From positions 33,163,820 through 33,227,819 of the forward strand of contig CM065686.1 of assembly GCA_017654935.2 (NCBI GenBank): a stretch of 64,000 nt of DNA, in the 5' to 3' direction. The position numbers and the translations under genes were made by a program. Within the stretch, counting starts at the first letter, position 1. Every line of letters starts with the position of its first letter. Shown here piece after piece: positions 1 to 12,800 of this stretch. Below the pieces are notes generated by a model that was not told where the DNA came from, made no database searches, and saw nothing but the letters and a program-made list of their open reading frames with translations. The DNA is from Phymorhynchus buccinoides (lineage: Eukaryota > Mollusca > Gastropoda > Neogastropoda > Raphitomidae).

Positions 1-185
1 TGTTGGGTCTATTTCGGAGTAGACCCTGATAGTGATCGAAAATAGCAGAATTGTTTTTAGACGGAAGTATAGGGCCTAATTCACGTGATTCATCACTCAC
101 ATCGTAACAAAGTCGCATCGCATCCCCATACGATTATACGCGCGAGTGGCGCCGGCATTAGTGCTTGCACTGGGTTAAGACCATT

Positions 186-276
186 ACCCCCCCCCCCCCC
201 CCCCCCCCCCCAGTTCAGCCAGGCATTAGGAACAGGCCCCACTTCCAGCAGCATGACAAGCAAAACTGAACAGAGG

Positions 277-314
<38 letters not shown>
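186..314. repeat. Poly-C tract and (GT)n microsatellite
   Basis: A run of C (about 186-210) is followed by a (GT)n run (about 281-314). Open frames across this stretch are low-complexity and not genes. Confidence 0.9.
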
Positions 315-315
<1 letters not shown>

Positions 316-599
316 CGCAAACGCTTTGTGGCTGCTCCCAAAGTATCTCTCGGCGAACTATCACGTGACTTGCATGGGGTGAATACATTTCTTGTTGTTG
401 ATTTATTAGTCCATTAGAGCTTAGTTAAAATAATACTCTTTTTTTTTTTACCAGTCAGACAAGAGCTTTTCTAAAGTATTTATTAGATCCCTTTTGGCGT
501 AATAGTTATGCGCGCGGCGACCGTCGTCTAGAGAAACTGACCCTGGAATTCAGTTGCCAGTCTGAAATCGAAACTAAAACACTGTGCAGCAGATAGACT

Positions 600-744
600 T
601 CTTTTTCAACCAATGAAATGCTCGCACATTGTTCATCTCAACACGTGTGTTTACCGGAAGTGTGGTTAGCTTTGTTACCTCCCTTCCCTTCGAGGCCGCA
701 ATCGTCGAGGTGGGCAGACCTAGTCATAGAAAGGTTGACAAGAA
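600..744 (+). promoter_or_regulatory. Probable LSM12 promoter and 5' UTR
   Basis: The stretch before the LSM12 start carries a CCAAT box (610-614), a CACGTG E-box (642-647) and an ETS/GABP-like CCGGAAGTG (655-663), followed by pyrimidine-rich sequence. These sites are typical of TATA-less housekeeping promoters. No TATA box is evident. The transcription start cannot be fixed from sequence alone, so this is inference from motif clustering and position. Confidence 0.4.
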
Positions 745-895
745 ATGAAGCTTGATCCTTCTGCTATGGCTGAGAAAAGCAAAGATACAGAATATTTTAC
801 TCCCGGGAGTCAGGTGCGTATCGCGACCATCAACGGAATTGAACTACAGGGAGAGGTCGTTGGATTCGATTATGAAACCCACTTTCTGTGGATCA
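745..895 (+). CDS. LSM12: LSM12 exon 1
   Basis: Codes residues 1-50 plus one base, including the first half of the Lsm domain (SQVRIATINGIELQGEVVGF). ATG at 745 is the first in frame; ATG at 766 is an alternative. The donor at 896 reads GTATCC, which is weak. It was chosen because it gives phase 1, as needed to join exon 2. Confidence 0.75.
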
Positions 896-3800
896 GTATC
901 CTTTTCTTCAATTTTCTGTTGTCTGTTTCTCTGCATCAGTGCATGATCATGATGATTGTTTGAGTGAGACTGACTAGATCAGATGTATGAATTGGATACC
1001 TGTTCAATCTGTATAATTGTTTTCCTCTGTATTATTAATGCTATCAAATCCTGTTATTCTTTGTAAATTGAAGTTCTGGTTCGTAGTACGTCGAAGGAGC
1101 CTACGAAGACTATCACTAGAGTCGTAGAGAGCGCTGTAGGGTTGACATTCCTAGCTCCTTAAAATTCCTAGCTCGCTACTATGAGAGTGACTATTTGCGA
1201 CAACCACAAATTTCACTTTTTCGTTACTTGAACCATTTACCTAACCCTAACCCTATCCCTAACCCTAGAAAAATTAGTGAAGTGGACAGATACTTGGAAA
1301 TTATACTTTAATGCCTCAAAATGTAAAGTTTTACATCTGGGTAACAATAACACTTGTAATAATTATACTATGATTAAAGATGGTACCAACTATGTTTTAT
1401 CAAAGTGCACAGAAGAAAAGGATCTTGGTGTAATTTTTGATGAAAATTTTAAATTTGATAACCATATTCATTATGCTGTTAAGAAATCAAATAAAATGCT
1501 TGGTATTATTAAAAGAACTTTTTCATATTTAGATCAGGATACTTTCCTGCATTTATACAAAGGCTTAATTAGACCGCATATAGAATATGGTAATGTTATT
1601 TGGTATCCCAAATTGAAAAGACAATCAACATTAATAGAGAAGGTGCAAAGAAGGGCAACTAAATTAATTGATGGATATAATAACTATTCGTATAGAGAGA
1701 GAATGGAACGCCTAAATCTTCCAAGTTTGAAAGCAAGGAGAATAAGAGGTGATCTAATACAAAGTTATAAAATATTTAATAATATTGATGATTTAAATGC
1801 AACAGAATTTTTCAAACTAACAAATTATGACAGAACAAGAAATAGCACTGATAAAATATTTATTGAATTTTGTAAAACTAACACAAGAAAATATTCTTAT
1901 ACTAACAGAGTTGCACCTTTATGGAATCAACTACCAACTAACATTAAGAGAGCACCTAATACTAACAGCTTTAAAAATGAGCTCGACCAGTTAAAATTTT
2001 ATAAAGACATAATGTATGAATACGATGATTAATTCAACGCAAAAACCTGAGTGCACGATATACCTTGAGTATGTAAAAATAAAAATAAAAACACAAAGAT
2101 GGGACTTTGAAAGCCTAACGGCTATATTTTTTTTCGTCCCTATTTCTAATCTAATCTAATCTAATCTAAAAAAAAGTGAAATTTGTCATTCATGCTCAAT
2201 GTCGCAAAATGCCGCAAATAGTCAGTCTTATAGTATAGCGAAGTCGCAAAATGCCGCAAATAGTCAGTCTTATAGTATAGCGAGCTAGGAATTTTAACCC
2301 GACAAGCGCAAGCCAATGACTGAGAGTTGGTGTTATCTTCTTTTTTTTATAATGGTCTTTTTGTACTGTCTCAGTGTCTGGTGGAATTGACAGTCTATGA
2401 AAGCTGACCATAAAGCATTTTCGCAGTATCCAGGCTGGACCACTCCAGCTACCGGGGATGAACCCCAACCGGCACAGCTCATGCCCTTCATTTACCACTA
2501 CTTTGACCTATGGTCTCTAATTGATAGTAATTCCCTATTTTACTATCTGAATGCAGCAGGCCCCGAAGGTGTACCGCCTGGCGCTGATGGTGCGCAGTAA
2601 CTAAATAAGGGAGGTAATTGTAATAACAAAGAAGGGTAATGTCTCAGAGAAGTAGGTCTTATGTGGGAGGGGGTCTTATAAAGGAGGTTCCACTGTATTG
2701 AGTAGCATCTGCCATTATGTTCAGGGGTTTAGGCTTTGGCAACAATTAATATTTTTCTTCACAAACAGATGAACATGTCAGATTATAGAGCCCTGGTGAT
2801 GAGACAGAAGCATAGGCATTCCTTACAAATACAATGCTCTTGAAACTACACACCATGGCACTATTTCCTTTGTGTGTGTGTGTGGCAAAGTTGATAGACA
2901 AACACAAAATGTCACTGATGTAAAATATGATTTATGCCAAGAGATCTATTTGGACTTTTTAAGCCATGAGTCTGATGATTTTTTCAGAAGCAGAACATTT
3001 TGTGCCAAAGTTATTCAAACACTTAATAAGGGCTGTGACATCCTTGGCCTGCCTGTTCTGTTTTAATTGTAGTAGTGTGATGTGGCCATGCTTGTAATTG
3101 TAGTCATGATCTGTTTGCAAAAAAGCAACAACAGAAAGTAGAAAGATAATAGAAACAACCACTATCAGTAATGTGTGCACTCATATATTAGTTAAAAAGT
3201 CTTTCTACACATAATTGAGATCTTAATTGTTGTAGGCCCTCACTGCACTGGAGCAAAGACAGCATTAAAAATCTAGGCTTCATCAGTTGATGAAAATGAA
3301 ATTGAAGCATGCATGAAGGTCACATAGATGCTGTCGTATTGCATGCATGCAAACAGTGCACACACACACACACACATACACACATAATATCACTTTTAAG
3401 TGAAAAGACGTTAAATTAACCCTTTTGCCGCCAGCCATTTTTCAGCAAAATATTTCCATTAAACTTACCTGGGTAGAAAAAAAATCTGTAATATTGGGGA
3501 TTTTTCTGTGACATATTTAAAGTAAGGCCTATGAAGAGAATAGGGTCTTTGGATAACAGACCCTGATTTTATGCCTTCTAGTTCTAGTGACATGGGTGTT
3601 AAATCATTGTGGTGCAAAAATGCGACATTGGTGGTGAAAGGGTTAAAGAACAACAACAACAACAACACATGTATACACACACTTTCTCAAAGCAAAAACC
3701 CAGTTCTGTTACAAGCAGTGCAGACCTTAACCCAGTGCCAAGAGCGTCCAGTGGTGGGTCAGCACGAGCGGTCCGACATGACCTTCATTAACATGGACCT

Positions 3801-6800
3801 AGTGACTCACATGGAGCAGAAGGAGGAGAACCCGATCATGCCGGAGCCCATGCCTTTCGTGTCTATACCCAGGGTGAGAGAAACAAACTTTACACATGTT
3901 GAGTTTGGCTGTAGTACATGGCTGCTACTCTTTCATTTTTACACTGATCTCAGTGTTTTTAATTTTGCCGGAAACTGAACTTTAAAAAAAAATTCATCCA
4001 CAAAGCGATTTGGGGTGTTTTGAACTTGGTTGTTCTATCTTAGAAGTTTACAAAGGCAATATAATAATTTTGCAAGGCTTATCAGACTCAAACTGTCTCT
4101 GTCTATCATTTTAACTGTCTGTCTCGTTATCTCTAGTCTCTCTTAACTTGCCCCCCTAAATCATCCGACGGGGCTCTGCCCCTGTGACCCTGCCGGGGCC
4201 ATGGGTCCCTGGACCCCTGCCTTTCAGTTTTTTTTCATTTTTGGGGAGTTGCACCCATGGTAGTATTTCAGAACTTTTGTTTTCTGTCTACGCAAAGAAA
4301 GGATTTCCACATTATGGCAAACCCATACCCTGGCCTGTTGCAGCATGCTTATACCCAGAGTGAGAGAAACAAACTACTCAGGTTCATATTGTCTTTGTGG
4401 ATCTCAGAACTTTTGTTTTCTGTCTACGCAAAGAAAGGATTTCCACATTATGCCAAACCCCTACCCTGGCCTGTTGCAGCATGCTTATACCCAGAGTGAG
4501 AGAAACAAACTTTACTCAGGTTCATATTGTCTTTGTGGATCTCAGAACTTTTGTTTTTTGTCTACGCAAAGAAAGGATTTCCACATTATCATTATGGCAA
4601 ACCCATACCCTGGCCTGTTGCAGCATGCTTATACCCAGAGTGAGAGAAACAAACTTTACTCGGGTTCATATTGTCTTTGTGGATTTCACATTTTTCAGAA
4701 CTTTTGTTCTCTGTCTACGCAAGGAAAGGATTTCCACATTATGCCAAACCCATACTCTGGCCTAATGCGGCATGCCTATACCCAGAGTGAGAGAAACAAA
4801 CTTTACTCAGGTTCATATCGTCTTTGTGGATCTCAGAACTTTTGTTTTCTGTCTCAGGGAAGGGAGGATCACCACATCATCCGCTGACCTGTGCCTTTAT
4901 CATCGATATAAACCAATGTTGCCAATTACCCAGAGTGGGACTAAAAGAAACAAACTTTACTCAAGTTCATGTTGCTTTTGTTGGATCTTAGAACTTTTTG
5001 TTTTCTATCTGTCCAAACACAACAACAAGATGCAGCTCAAACGGAAGTTCGAATATTTGAAAGGGGAGCCATCCCCTGTGGGGATACCGGGGGGTCTTTT
5101 GTATAAATAGTTCCCCCACCTTCTGGAAGTTCTGTGTTTGTAACTTTCTTCTAATCTGTCACTCTCTTTGACTCTGCCTTTTTCCCCCTTTGCTTACTGT
5201 CATCTACTATCTTTCTGCCTTACTGGTCCCATTCTCCTGCCTTTTTTTATTTTCACGAAACACTTTCAAAAACATTTCCTCCAGCCGAAGTCGGACTTGC
5301 TGGGCCTAACTATTTCTTAGTTAGGCGCATAACGGCAGCATGACGCATCCACGCTCATGATTGACAGGAAAAACTGAGCGATCGAAGAAGAAGAAAGGGG
5401 AGCCAACTCTCGTTTATGACAGCAATAATGGCGGTCCGATAAATGTTTACAGGATGCATACGGGCCTTTTACTTTACTTTTTTTTCAGATTTTTCTTGAA
5501 AATTGCCCTGTTCAGCTTATAAAGCAGCGCCTAATGATCCGAAAAATACGGTAAGCGTCGTCATTGTTACACGATTGTAGAGGGTGTGTCTGTCATTGTA
5601 GAGGGTGCTTATTTGGTGTCCATGCAGGTGAATAATCGCATGCGCATGAACATCATGGAGTTCAAGCGGCAGAAGATGTACGTTGGGGAAAACGTCACCC
5701 CAGAAGGGCAGCAACTCATGGACAGCATCGCCAAAACGTGAGTCCCCAGGGCTGATAAACTTTTAACTCATTCAAGTCATTCCGGCTATATATGTCCGGA
5801 ATTAATAGATGGCTGTCAATCTTATGCATTTGCTTCAAAGGAAGTAAATCTGTGCGCACACCATACCTTGGTCACTTCTAAACTCACTTCTCTCCCTTAG
5901 ACCACAATTTTGCCCCTGGCATTGCTTTTGTAGTGGTTCGTTGTGGGGGAACCAATCAGTGTAGAGAGTTTTTCTATTAAAGTCTATATATAAAAAGGTC
6001 TGACCTACCACTTCCATATACATGTCTAAACCTGAAGTAAAAACCTGTAATCTTTCATTTCTCCTTTTGTTTATGTATGTTTTGTTTGTGTGCATGGCTG
6101 GGGCAGACCTGTTTACTCTACTCTTTTCGAGTAGTATTCTACTCAATTTGGACCTCTACTACTCTTCAAAATTGAAAAAAAAAAGGTCTTATTACTCAGT
6201 CATTGTCAGTGAACATTGATTGATGGTTTAATGAATAAAGCTACACATTTCGCACCAAAGCTACTCATTTTAGCTATCCAGACTACTCAAGACTTGTGTA
6301 GGTGGTAAACAGGTCTGCTGGAGTGATTTGTGATTTTTTTAAATTAATCAAAATCGTTGTGATGCGAATGAGTTAATGGGTTCTGTGGTTGTGCCGATCA
6401 TAGAATGTGTAAGAACATGTTAAATCTTTGAGTATGCATGGGCACAACTCCCCCAAATGAAAACAATCTGAAAGACAGGTGTCCAGGAGCCGCCCAGGGG
6501 CAGAGCCCTGTTGGACGATTCAGGGAGGCAACGCAAGAGAGAGAGATAACGAGACACAGTTACAATGATGGACTGAGACAGTTTGAGTCCGATAAGCCTT
6601 GTAAAATGATTGCCTTGAAGCTGAAACAATATGGCATCACCATAATAATAATAATAATTGTACATTTATATAGCGCTTTACCTCAGATGAGCCCAAAGCG
6701 CTTTACAATCAATGATTCATCAACAGACAACAAAAACAGCATTCAAGAGTGACACCAACCAGCAATAGCGCATATACAAAGCAACTCTCTCTCTCTCTCT

Positions 6801-9800
6801 CTAACACACGCACACGCACACACATAAACACACACATTTATCGAAGCCAACTCGTTCATACCCCATTCGGCAAGCCACAGCAACCGAGCCGCATGGACTG
6901 ACCACATACACCAACACACATACACAAACACCCTCACACAAAAACGTACGCACGCAGACAGACACACAGACACGCACAAAAACACAGACGCACACACACA
7001 CATGCGTGCACACACAACCCACAAAACCAAAACACACACAAGCACACATGTATGCACACATTCATGCTCACACACACACACACAACACACACACACATAC
7101 ACACACACACACACACACTCACACACACGCACCACAAAACACAGCACAAACCTCTTATTCAATCTTCCCTCACGTGCACACAACGATAGACAACTGATCA
7201 AATATTATGGGCGCAGCAGGCAAAAGATGGGTTTTAAGAGAGGTTTTGAATGAGGAGACTGAGTTGGAGTGTCGGAGAGGAGAAGGCAGAGAATGCCACA
7301 GAGATGGTGCTTGACAAGAAAAAGAACGTTGGCCAGCAGATTTGAGACGGATGGAGGGAATGGAAAGGAGACGAGAATCAGAAGACAAACGTAGTTGGCG
7401 AGCTGGGACATAGAGATGAAGAAGATCAGAGAGATACACGGGAGCTTGATCATTCAGTGACTTGAAGGCAAGGAGGAGAATTTTGTAGTCAATACGTGAT
7501 TGAACTGGGAGCCAATGTAGGGAACGAAGAACCGGAGTGATGTGATCGTACCTAGGGGAGCGAGAAATGAGACGAGCAGCATTATTCTGGACCCGTTGGA
7601 GCTTAGAGATGAGAATTGATGGACAGCCAGCAAGAAGTGAGTTACAGTAGTCAAGGCGAGACAGGACAAAAGCACATACTAGAGTCTTCAGGGCATCTTG
7701 AGAGAGGAAACGGCGGATGGAACTAATTCTTCGAAGTTCTAGATAGCAAGCCTTGCAAACATTGGAAACATGCTGTTTGAAAGAAAGGGTTTGGTCCAAA
7801 GTAACACCTAGATTGCGGACGGATGCCGATAGCTTGATCTCAGTGCCATCAATGTCGACAGAACCTGGGAGAACCTGAGTTTTAATTGTGTGGTTAGAGG
7901 CTACAAGAATCATCTCTGTCTTTTCAGCATTTAGTTGCAGTTTGTTGTAAAACATCCATGTTTTAACAGCAGAGATGCACAACTTAGAAGAAGAAATCAT
8001 TTGATCTAATTGACTCAGGTGGGCAGAAATGTACAGTTGATTGTCATCAGAAAAGCTATGATGTAGAATAGAATGCTGGTTGATGATGGCGGAGAGAGGT
8101 TGGGTATAAAGAACAAAAAGGATAGGGCCTAAGACTGAACCTTGGGGCACACCGAACTGAAGACCTTTTGGAAGAGATGAAGAACCATTGACAACAACTG
8201 TCTGTGTGCGATCAGAGAGGTAGGAAGAAAACCAGGAAAGAACAGCCCCAGATAGACCAAAGGAGGTGTGAAGTCTAGAAATGAGGATGGAGTGGTCGAT
8301 AGTGTCAAACGCTGCAGAAAGATCAAGGAGAGAGAGAAGAGAAACCTTGTTTTCATCCAAGGCAGTGAGCAGGTCGTTCGTTATCTTTAAGAGGGCTGTC
8401 TCAGTACTGTGACCTGCTCGATAAGCAGACTGGTTTGGATAGAAAAGATCGTTTACCTGAAGATGGTCAGACAGCTGTTTAAGAACCACCTTTTCCGTAA
8501 GCTTGGAAAGGAATGAAAGATTAGAGACAGGCCGATAGTTCTTTAGATTTTCAGGATCGAGACTAGGCTTCTTTAAGAGAGGTTTGACAACTGCAGATTT
8601 GAAATGAGTTGGAAAGCGGCCTGAACATAGAGATTCATTGATGATGGATGTAAAGTAAGGAAGGAGATCATCAAGACACTGGGAGAAGAGAGATGAAGGT
8701 AGAGGGTCTAGTTCACAGGTTTTAGTCTGAGTTCGGGTCAAAATCTTCTTAACCTCATCAGTGGAAACAGAACGGAACTCAGACCACATACTGCCAGAAA
8801 AGGAGGGATCAGGGACAGAGTCAGTTGATGGTGGAGCAGATTGAGAATCAAGATTGTGGCGGATGGTGGCTATCTTGCTGTGAAAGAAATCAGAGAAATG
8901 TTGAGGGAGTTCAAACACAGGGATAGAAGAAGGTAGAGGTGTGGACTTTGGTTTACCAAGGAGGGAGTTGGCTAAACTAAACAATTGACGTGAAGTACTA
9001 CAAGCGAGAATTTGGGCATTCAAACAAGAGCATTTAGCCTTATCTATAATTTCAGACACAATTTTGTTCATGGCTCGAAAAATCTGTTTGTGAATTTCAC
9101 TGAAGTCCAGTCTTAACCCACTGGCGCTCTGCACGGCGGCGTTCTTGTTTAGCCTGAGTCACCTCAGGTGCCACAGAAGCATACCACGGTGATGGAGGCC
9201 TACTGGAGATCTTGCGACGGATGACAGGGGCGTGGAGGTCGAGTAGACTGGTCAGGAGGTGGTGGAGCTGGTCGGCAGAAGGCTGTAGAGATGAGTCAAG
9301 TCTGGCCCTGAGGTCAGACATGAAGGCAGTGATGTCGATGGAGGAGATCTTCCTGGTCTCAGCATACACAGGAGGGCATGAAGGGCGAGATAAACGGAGG
9401 CAGGAAAGAACACAGAGATGGTCAGAAAAGTCCAGGAAGGAGTCAGGAGCAGTGGACCGCAGGACGTCTTCGTCGTCACGCCTGACGATAACCAGGTCAA
9501 GGGTGTGACCTTTCTGGTGGGTGGGGAAGGTCACAGCCTGGTGCAGGTCGAAGTCATCCAGCAGTGCGGTGAAGCGGAGGGTGAGGGGGTCAGTGGGAAC
9601 ATCAACATGAATGTTAAAGTCTCCCATGATGATTGGAACACCGCTGATAGTGTTGCAGTGCTCCAGCAAAGAGGGAAACTCGTCGAGGAAGAGGGAGTCC
9701 GAAAGTTTGTTTTTCTTGTTGGGAGGGGGGCGGTAGAGGCAGAAAAGCTGTAGGCAGTGCTGACATAGAGTAACGGAGAGCTGGGCCAGTTCAAAGGAGG

Positions 9801-12800
9801 AGTGTGGAAAGGGGAAGAGGGAGGTAGAGGTGAGATGGAGGCACAGTTTTTCACGCACGACAAAGGCAATGCCTCCGCCACGTGAAGAGCGAGGATAGGA
9901 GATGGTTTTGTAGCCAGGGGGAGAGAGATCAGCGCATTTAGCTTCATCACCCGAAGGCAGAAGCCAGGATTCAGTGATGCAGAAAATATCAACATCGTTC
10001 TCTACAATGAAATAATTAATAGAAGAACGTTTCTGTGGGACGCCAACGGAACGGGGGTTAAACTGGGCAACAATAAAATTAGCATCTTTTGTGGGCGAAG
10101 CAACGGGAACAGTAAGTAAGTTAGAAATACTCATCCGTTTGGTAGGTGAAGGGGGAGGGCGAGGAACGGAGCAGACGACAGAAATCTTCCGTTGCTTCCT
10201 TTTTCCTCCTCTGCAGCCTCGCGTGCGTGGAAGATTAATCCCTATACGCAGATGACGTAGCGAGGCAACAAGGGCAGAGTCAGGGGTCGAAGGTTGTACA
10301 GCCAGTAACGCATTGCGGCTGTACTGCAGTGGGGGGGAGGGGGGCTCGCAGAGTGGTGGGGGAGGGGGGCTCGCAGAGTGGTGGCGCACGCACGCGTGTT
10401 GCGTGCGTGTAGTGGTCAGGAAGGAAGAGGGTGACTGAAGAAAAGGGATGGTAGGCAAAGGCATGGCGTTGTTTGGCCGGTGCTGGAAACATGGCTGGCT
10501 TGGAGAATCCAACAAGCCAACCAGTCTCGTCAAGAAAATAAACCAAATTACTCTCATGTTGTTTTCAGGATTCCCCAAAAGAGACTTCCATAAGTTCCAG
10601 GATAGAACAACTAGATTAAAAACGCCTTAAATCACTTGTAGTCGATTTTGTAAATTTTTAAATGAATTATTTAAAAAAAACTGAAGTTCAGTTTCTGGTA
10701 AAATTTAAAAAAAAATGAAATCAGTGTAAAACTGAAATAGTTGCGCCCATGGGTATGTAAAATTAGAAAAAAGATCACATTAGAAAAGTAATAAACACAC
10801 ACCTAAAAGGTGTAGCATAATGCTTAATTAATATGTAGGATAATGATTTGTAGAAGAGTTTAACTTTAAGACCGTAGAAGTTTTGAAAATGTTTCCTGCA
10901 CATGTGACAAGCAAACTGATTAAAAAGAAAAGAATACGCTTCCTAGTCCCCCTTTCATTTCTAGTTTCAAAATGTTGTCTTACCTCTTGAAACAAAAAAA
11001 GACTTGAAACTGATGCAGATTTAATAATGTGACTTTTTTTTTTTTGTCCTGCCAGGGTCTGAGCAGCCCCTGGACCCCTGCCTTGCCTGTTTTTGGATTT
11101 TCTCCAGTTGCATCCATGCCAATGTTCAGATACATCTCTAAATGTTTCATCATGTGTATTATGGTGTTTTATACATGTGTGCATGCATGTGTGTGTGTGT
11201 GTGTTTGCAGTATTACCGACGTGAAGTGGGACAACGACACCATCATCGTGATGGACTGTGTCATGATCACCCCTCCATACACCGTCAACCAGCTTCGCCT
11301 CATGCCAGGCAAGGACAGCCCACACAACATCACCACTCTCGCCCATATACGTAAAATGGTAGGTTGTCGTCAAAACTTTTTTGTTTTCTCATTTTTATCA
11401 CAAAATCCCTGTTTTTGTGTGTGAGCTCTTATGAGGTTTTACAGTGGAAACTCCCTTAAAGACCTCCCATTTTGGACTCCCTCCCACATAAGACCCACTT
11501 CTCTGAGACATTGCCCTTCTTTGTAAGTATTAAAATTACCTCCCTTATAAGACCCCTCCCTTATAAGACCTCATTTTGGATGATTTTTGAAGGTCTTATA
11601 AGGGAGGTTCCACTGTACTGGAATAGTTAAGGTGGCACACTGCGCAGTTTTAGGACATTTGTTGTTCATTTTTGTTTCTCAGGAAATAATAAAGATATCT
11701 TAATGAAATTTTGCACACTTCTTCAGTACATAGTCCTGCCTATTTCCACCAAATTTGAAGTCACTAAGTGAAGGGGTTATGAAAATATGGTAACCAGCCA
11801 CAAAAAGTTCACATGAAATCTTGGCCCCTTACCAGCGCTGGATTGAAGTGCTGCATGGTGATGCTGATCATTTCTCCACTTTGCCAAGACATCAAAGGGT
11901 GCAACTAACACAACATTAGGCTGTTTGAGTCATTTACTCGTGTTCTTTATCTTGTCAAAACACTGGTGAAAAATTACAGAATCCCGTCAGGGTAATAAAT
12001 ATGATAAACAAAAAATGAACAACAAATGTCCTAAAACTGTGCAGTGTGCCACCTTAAAGTAGTAATATACCTGTGTGCGTATTGCCTTTTTCTCTTATTT
12101 GAAAAGTCAGAACAGAAAAACGTTTGCATTTGAAACGAAATTGCTGAAAAGTAAATGCGTAATATCTTGCTTTATGATTTGGCATGGAAGTTACAAATAA
12201 TATGAGTGATGCCTTCAAATCTCCTGAAGCTAGAGATGAGCCTGACTCACATTTCGTTTTAAGAAATGTTGGGGACTTGAATACTGAAGGTTTAAAGTAA
12301 ACGTAAAACAGCTAATTCTTTTGTCACACTGCAGGATACTCGCGTACACACCCATAGCTCTAAAGAGTCAAAATGGATCTGTTTGTACACTTCAATTCTC
12401 TGTGCTTAGTGCAAATAATTTTGTGTGGTGTGTATGTGTGCGTATGAATGTGTCTGCGCACACAAGCTCAAGCTTTTATTATTTTTATATACTGGTCTCC
12501 AAAAGTTAAGGGCCGGCTTCTGTTTTCAGTAGCTTGATATCTATTTATTGTACACTAAGACAACAATGAAGAAAATGGCAAAACTTAGGCTACTCAATAA
12601 CTTTCCTTCCTGTTGCACGTGCCTGAACCAGTTTTGCAGACATTGCAGTACAGCAACAGCGTTTTCAGGTACGCTTAAAATGTGGCAAATTCACGAGATT
12701 TTCACGAAAGTTTGGTCTCTTTTCGCTGAAGAATCAGGGCTGATGCAGGTTTCTTGCCTATTGCACGTGCAAGGCATGACTGTAGTGAACACTGCGGAGC

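Larger units (their letters stand above)
6642..10640 (-). mobile_element. Nearly full-length L2/CR1-like non-LTR retrotransposon, antisense in LSM12 intron 3
   Basis: Reading on the - strand, the element has an endonuclease ORF (10578-9097), a reverse transcriptase ORF (9134-7170), a CA-rich 3' region, and a 3' end with AAAGCGCTTTGGGC and GTAAAGCGCTATATAAATGT followed by an ATT tail (about 6643-6660). That hairpin-like 3' end is typical of L2/CR1-type LINEs and the SINEs they mobilise. The 5' limit near 10640 is uncertain. One frameshift joins the two ORFs, so this copy is probably inactive. Confidence 0.88.

Noticed and set aside
4257..5110. Open frames in the 4.3-5.1 kb array
   Set aside because: Repeat-driven; they lie in LSM12 intron 2.
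6743..7253. Cys/Val- and Thr/His-rich frames
   Set aside because: Translations of CA/GT microsatellites.
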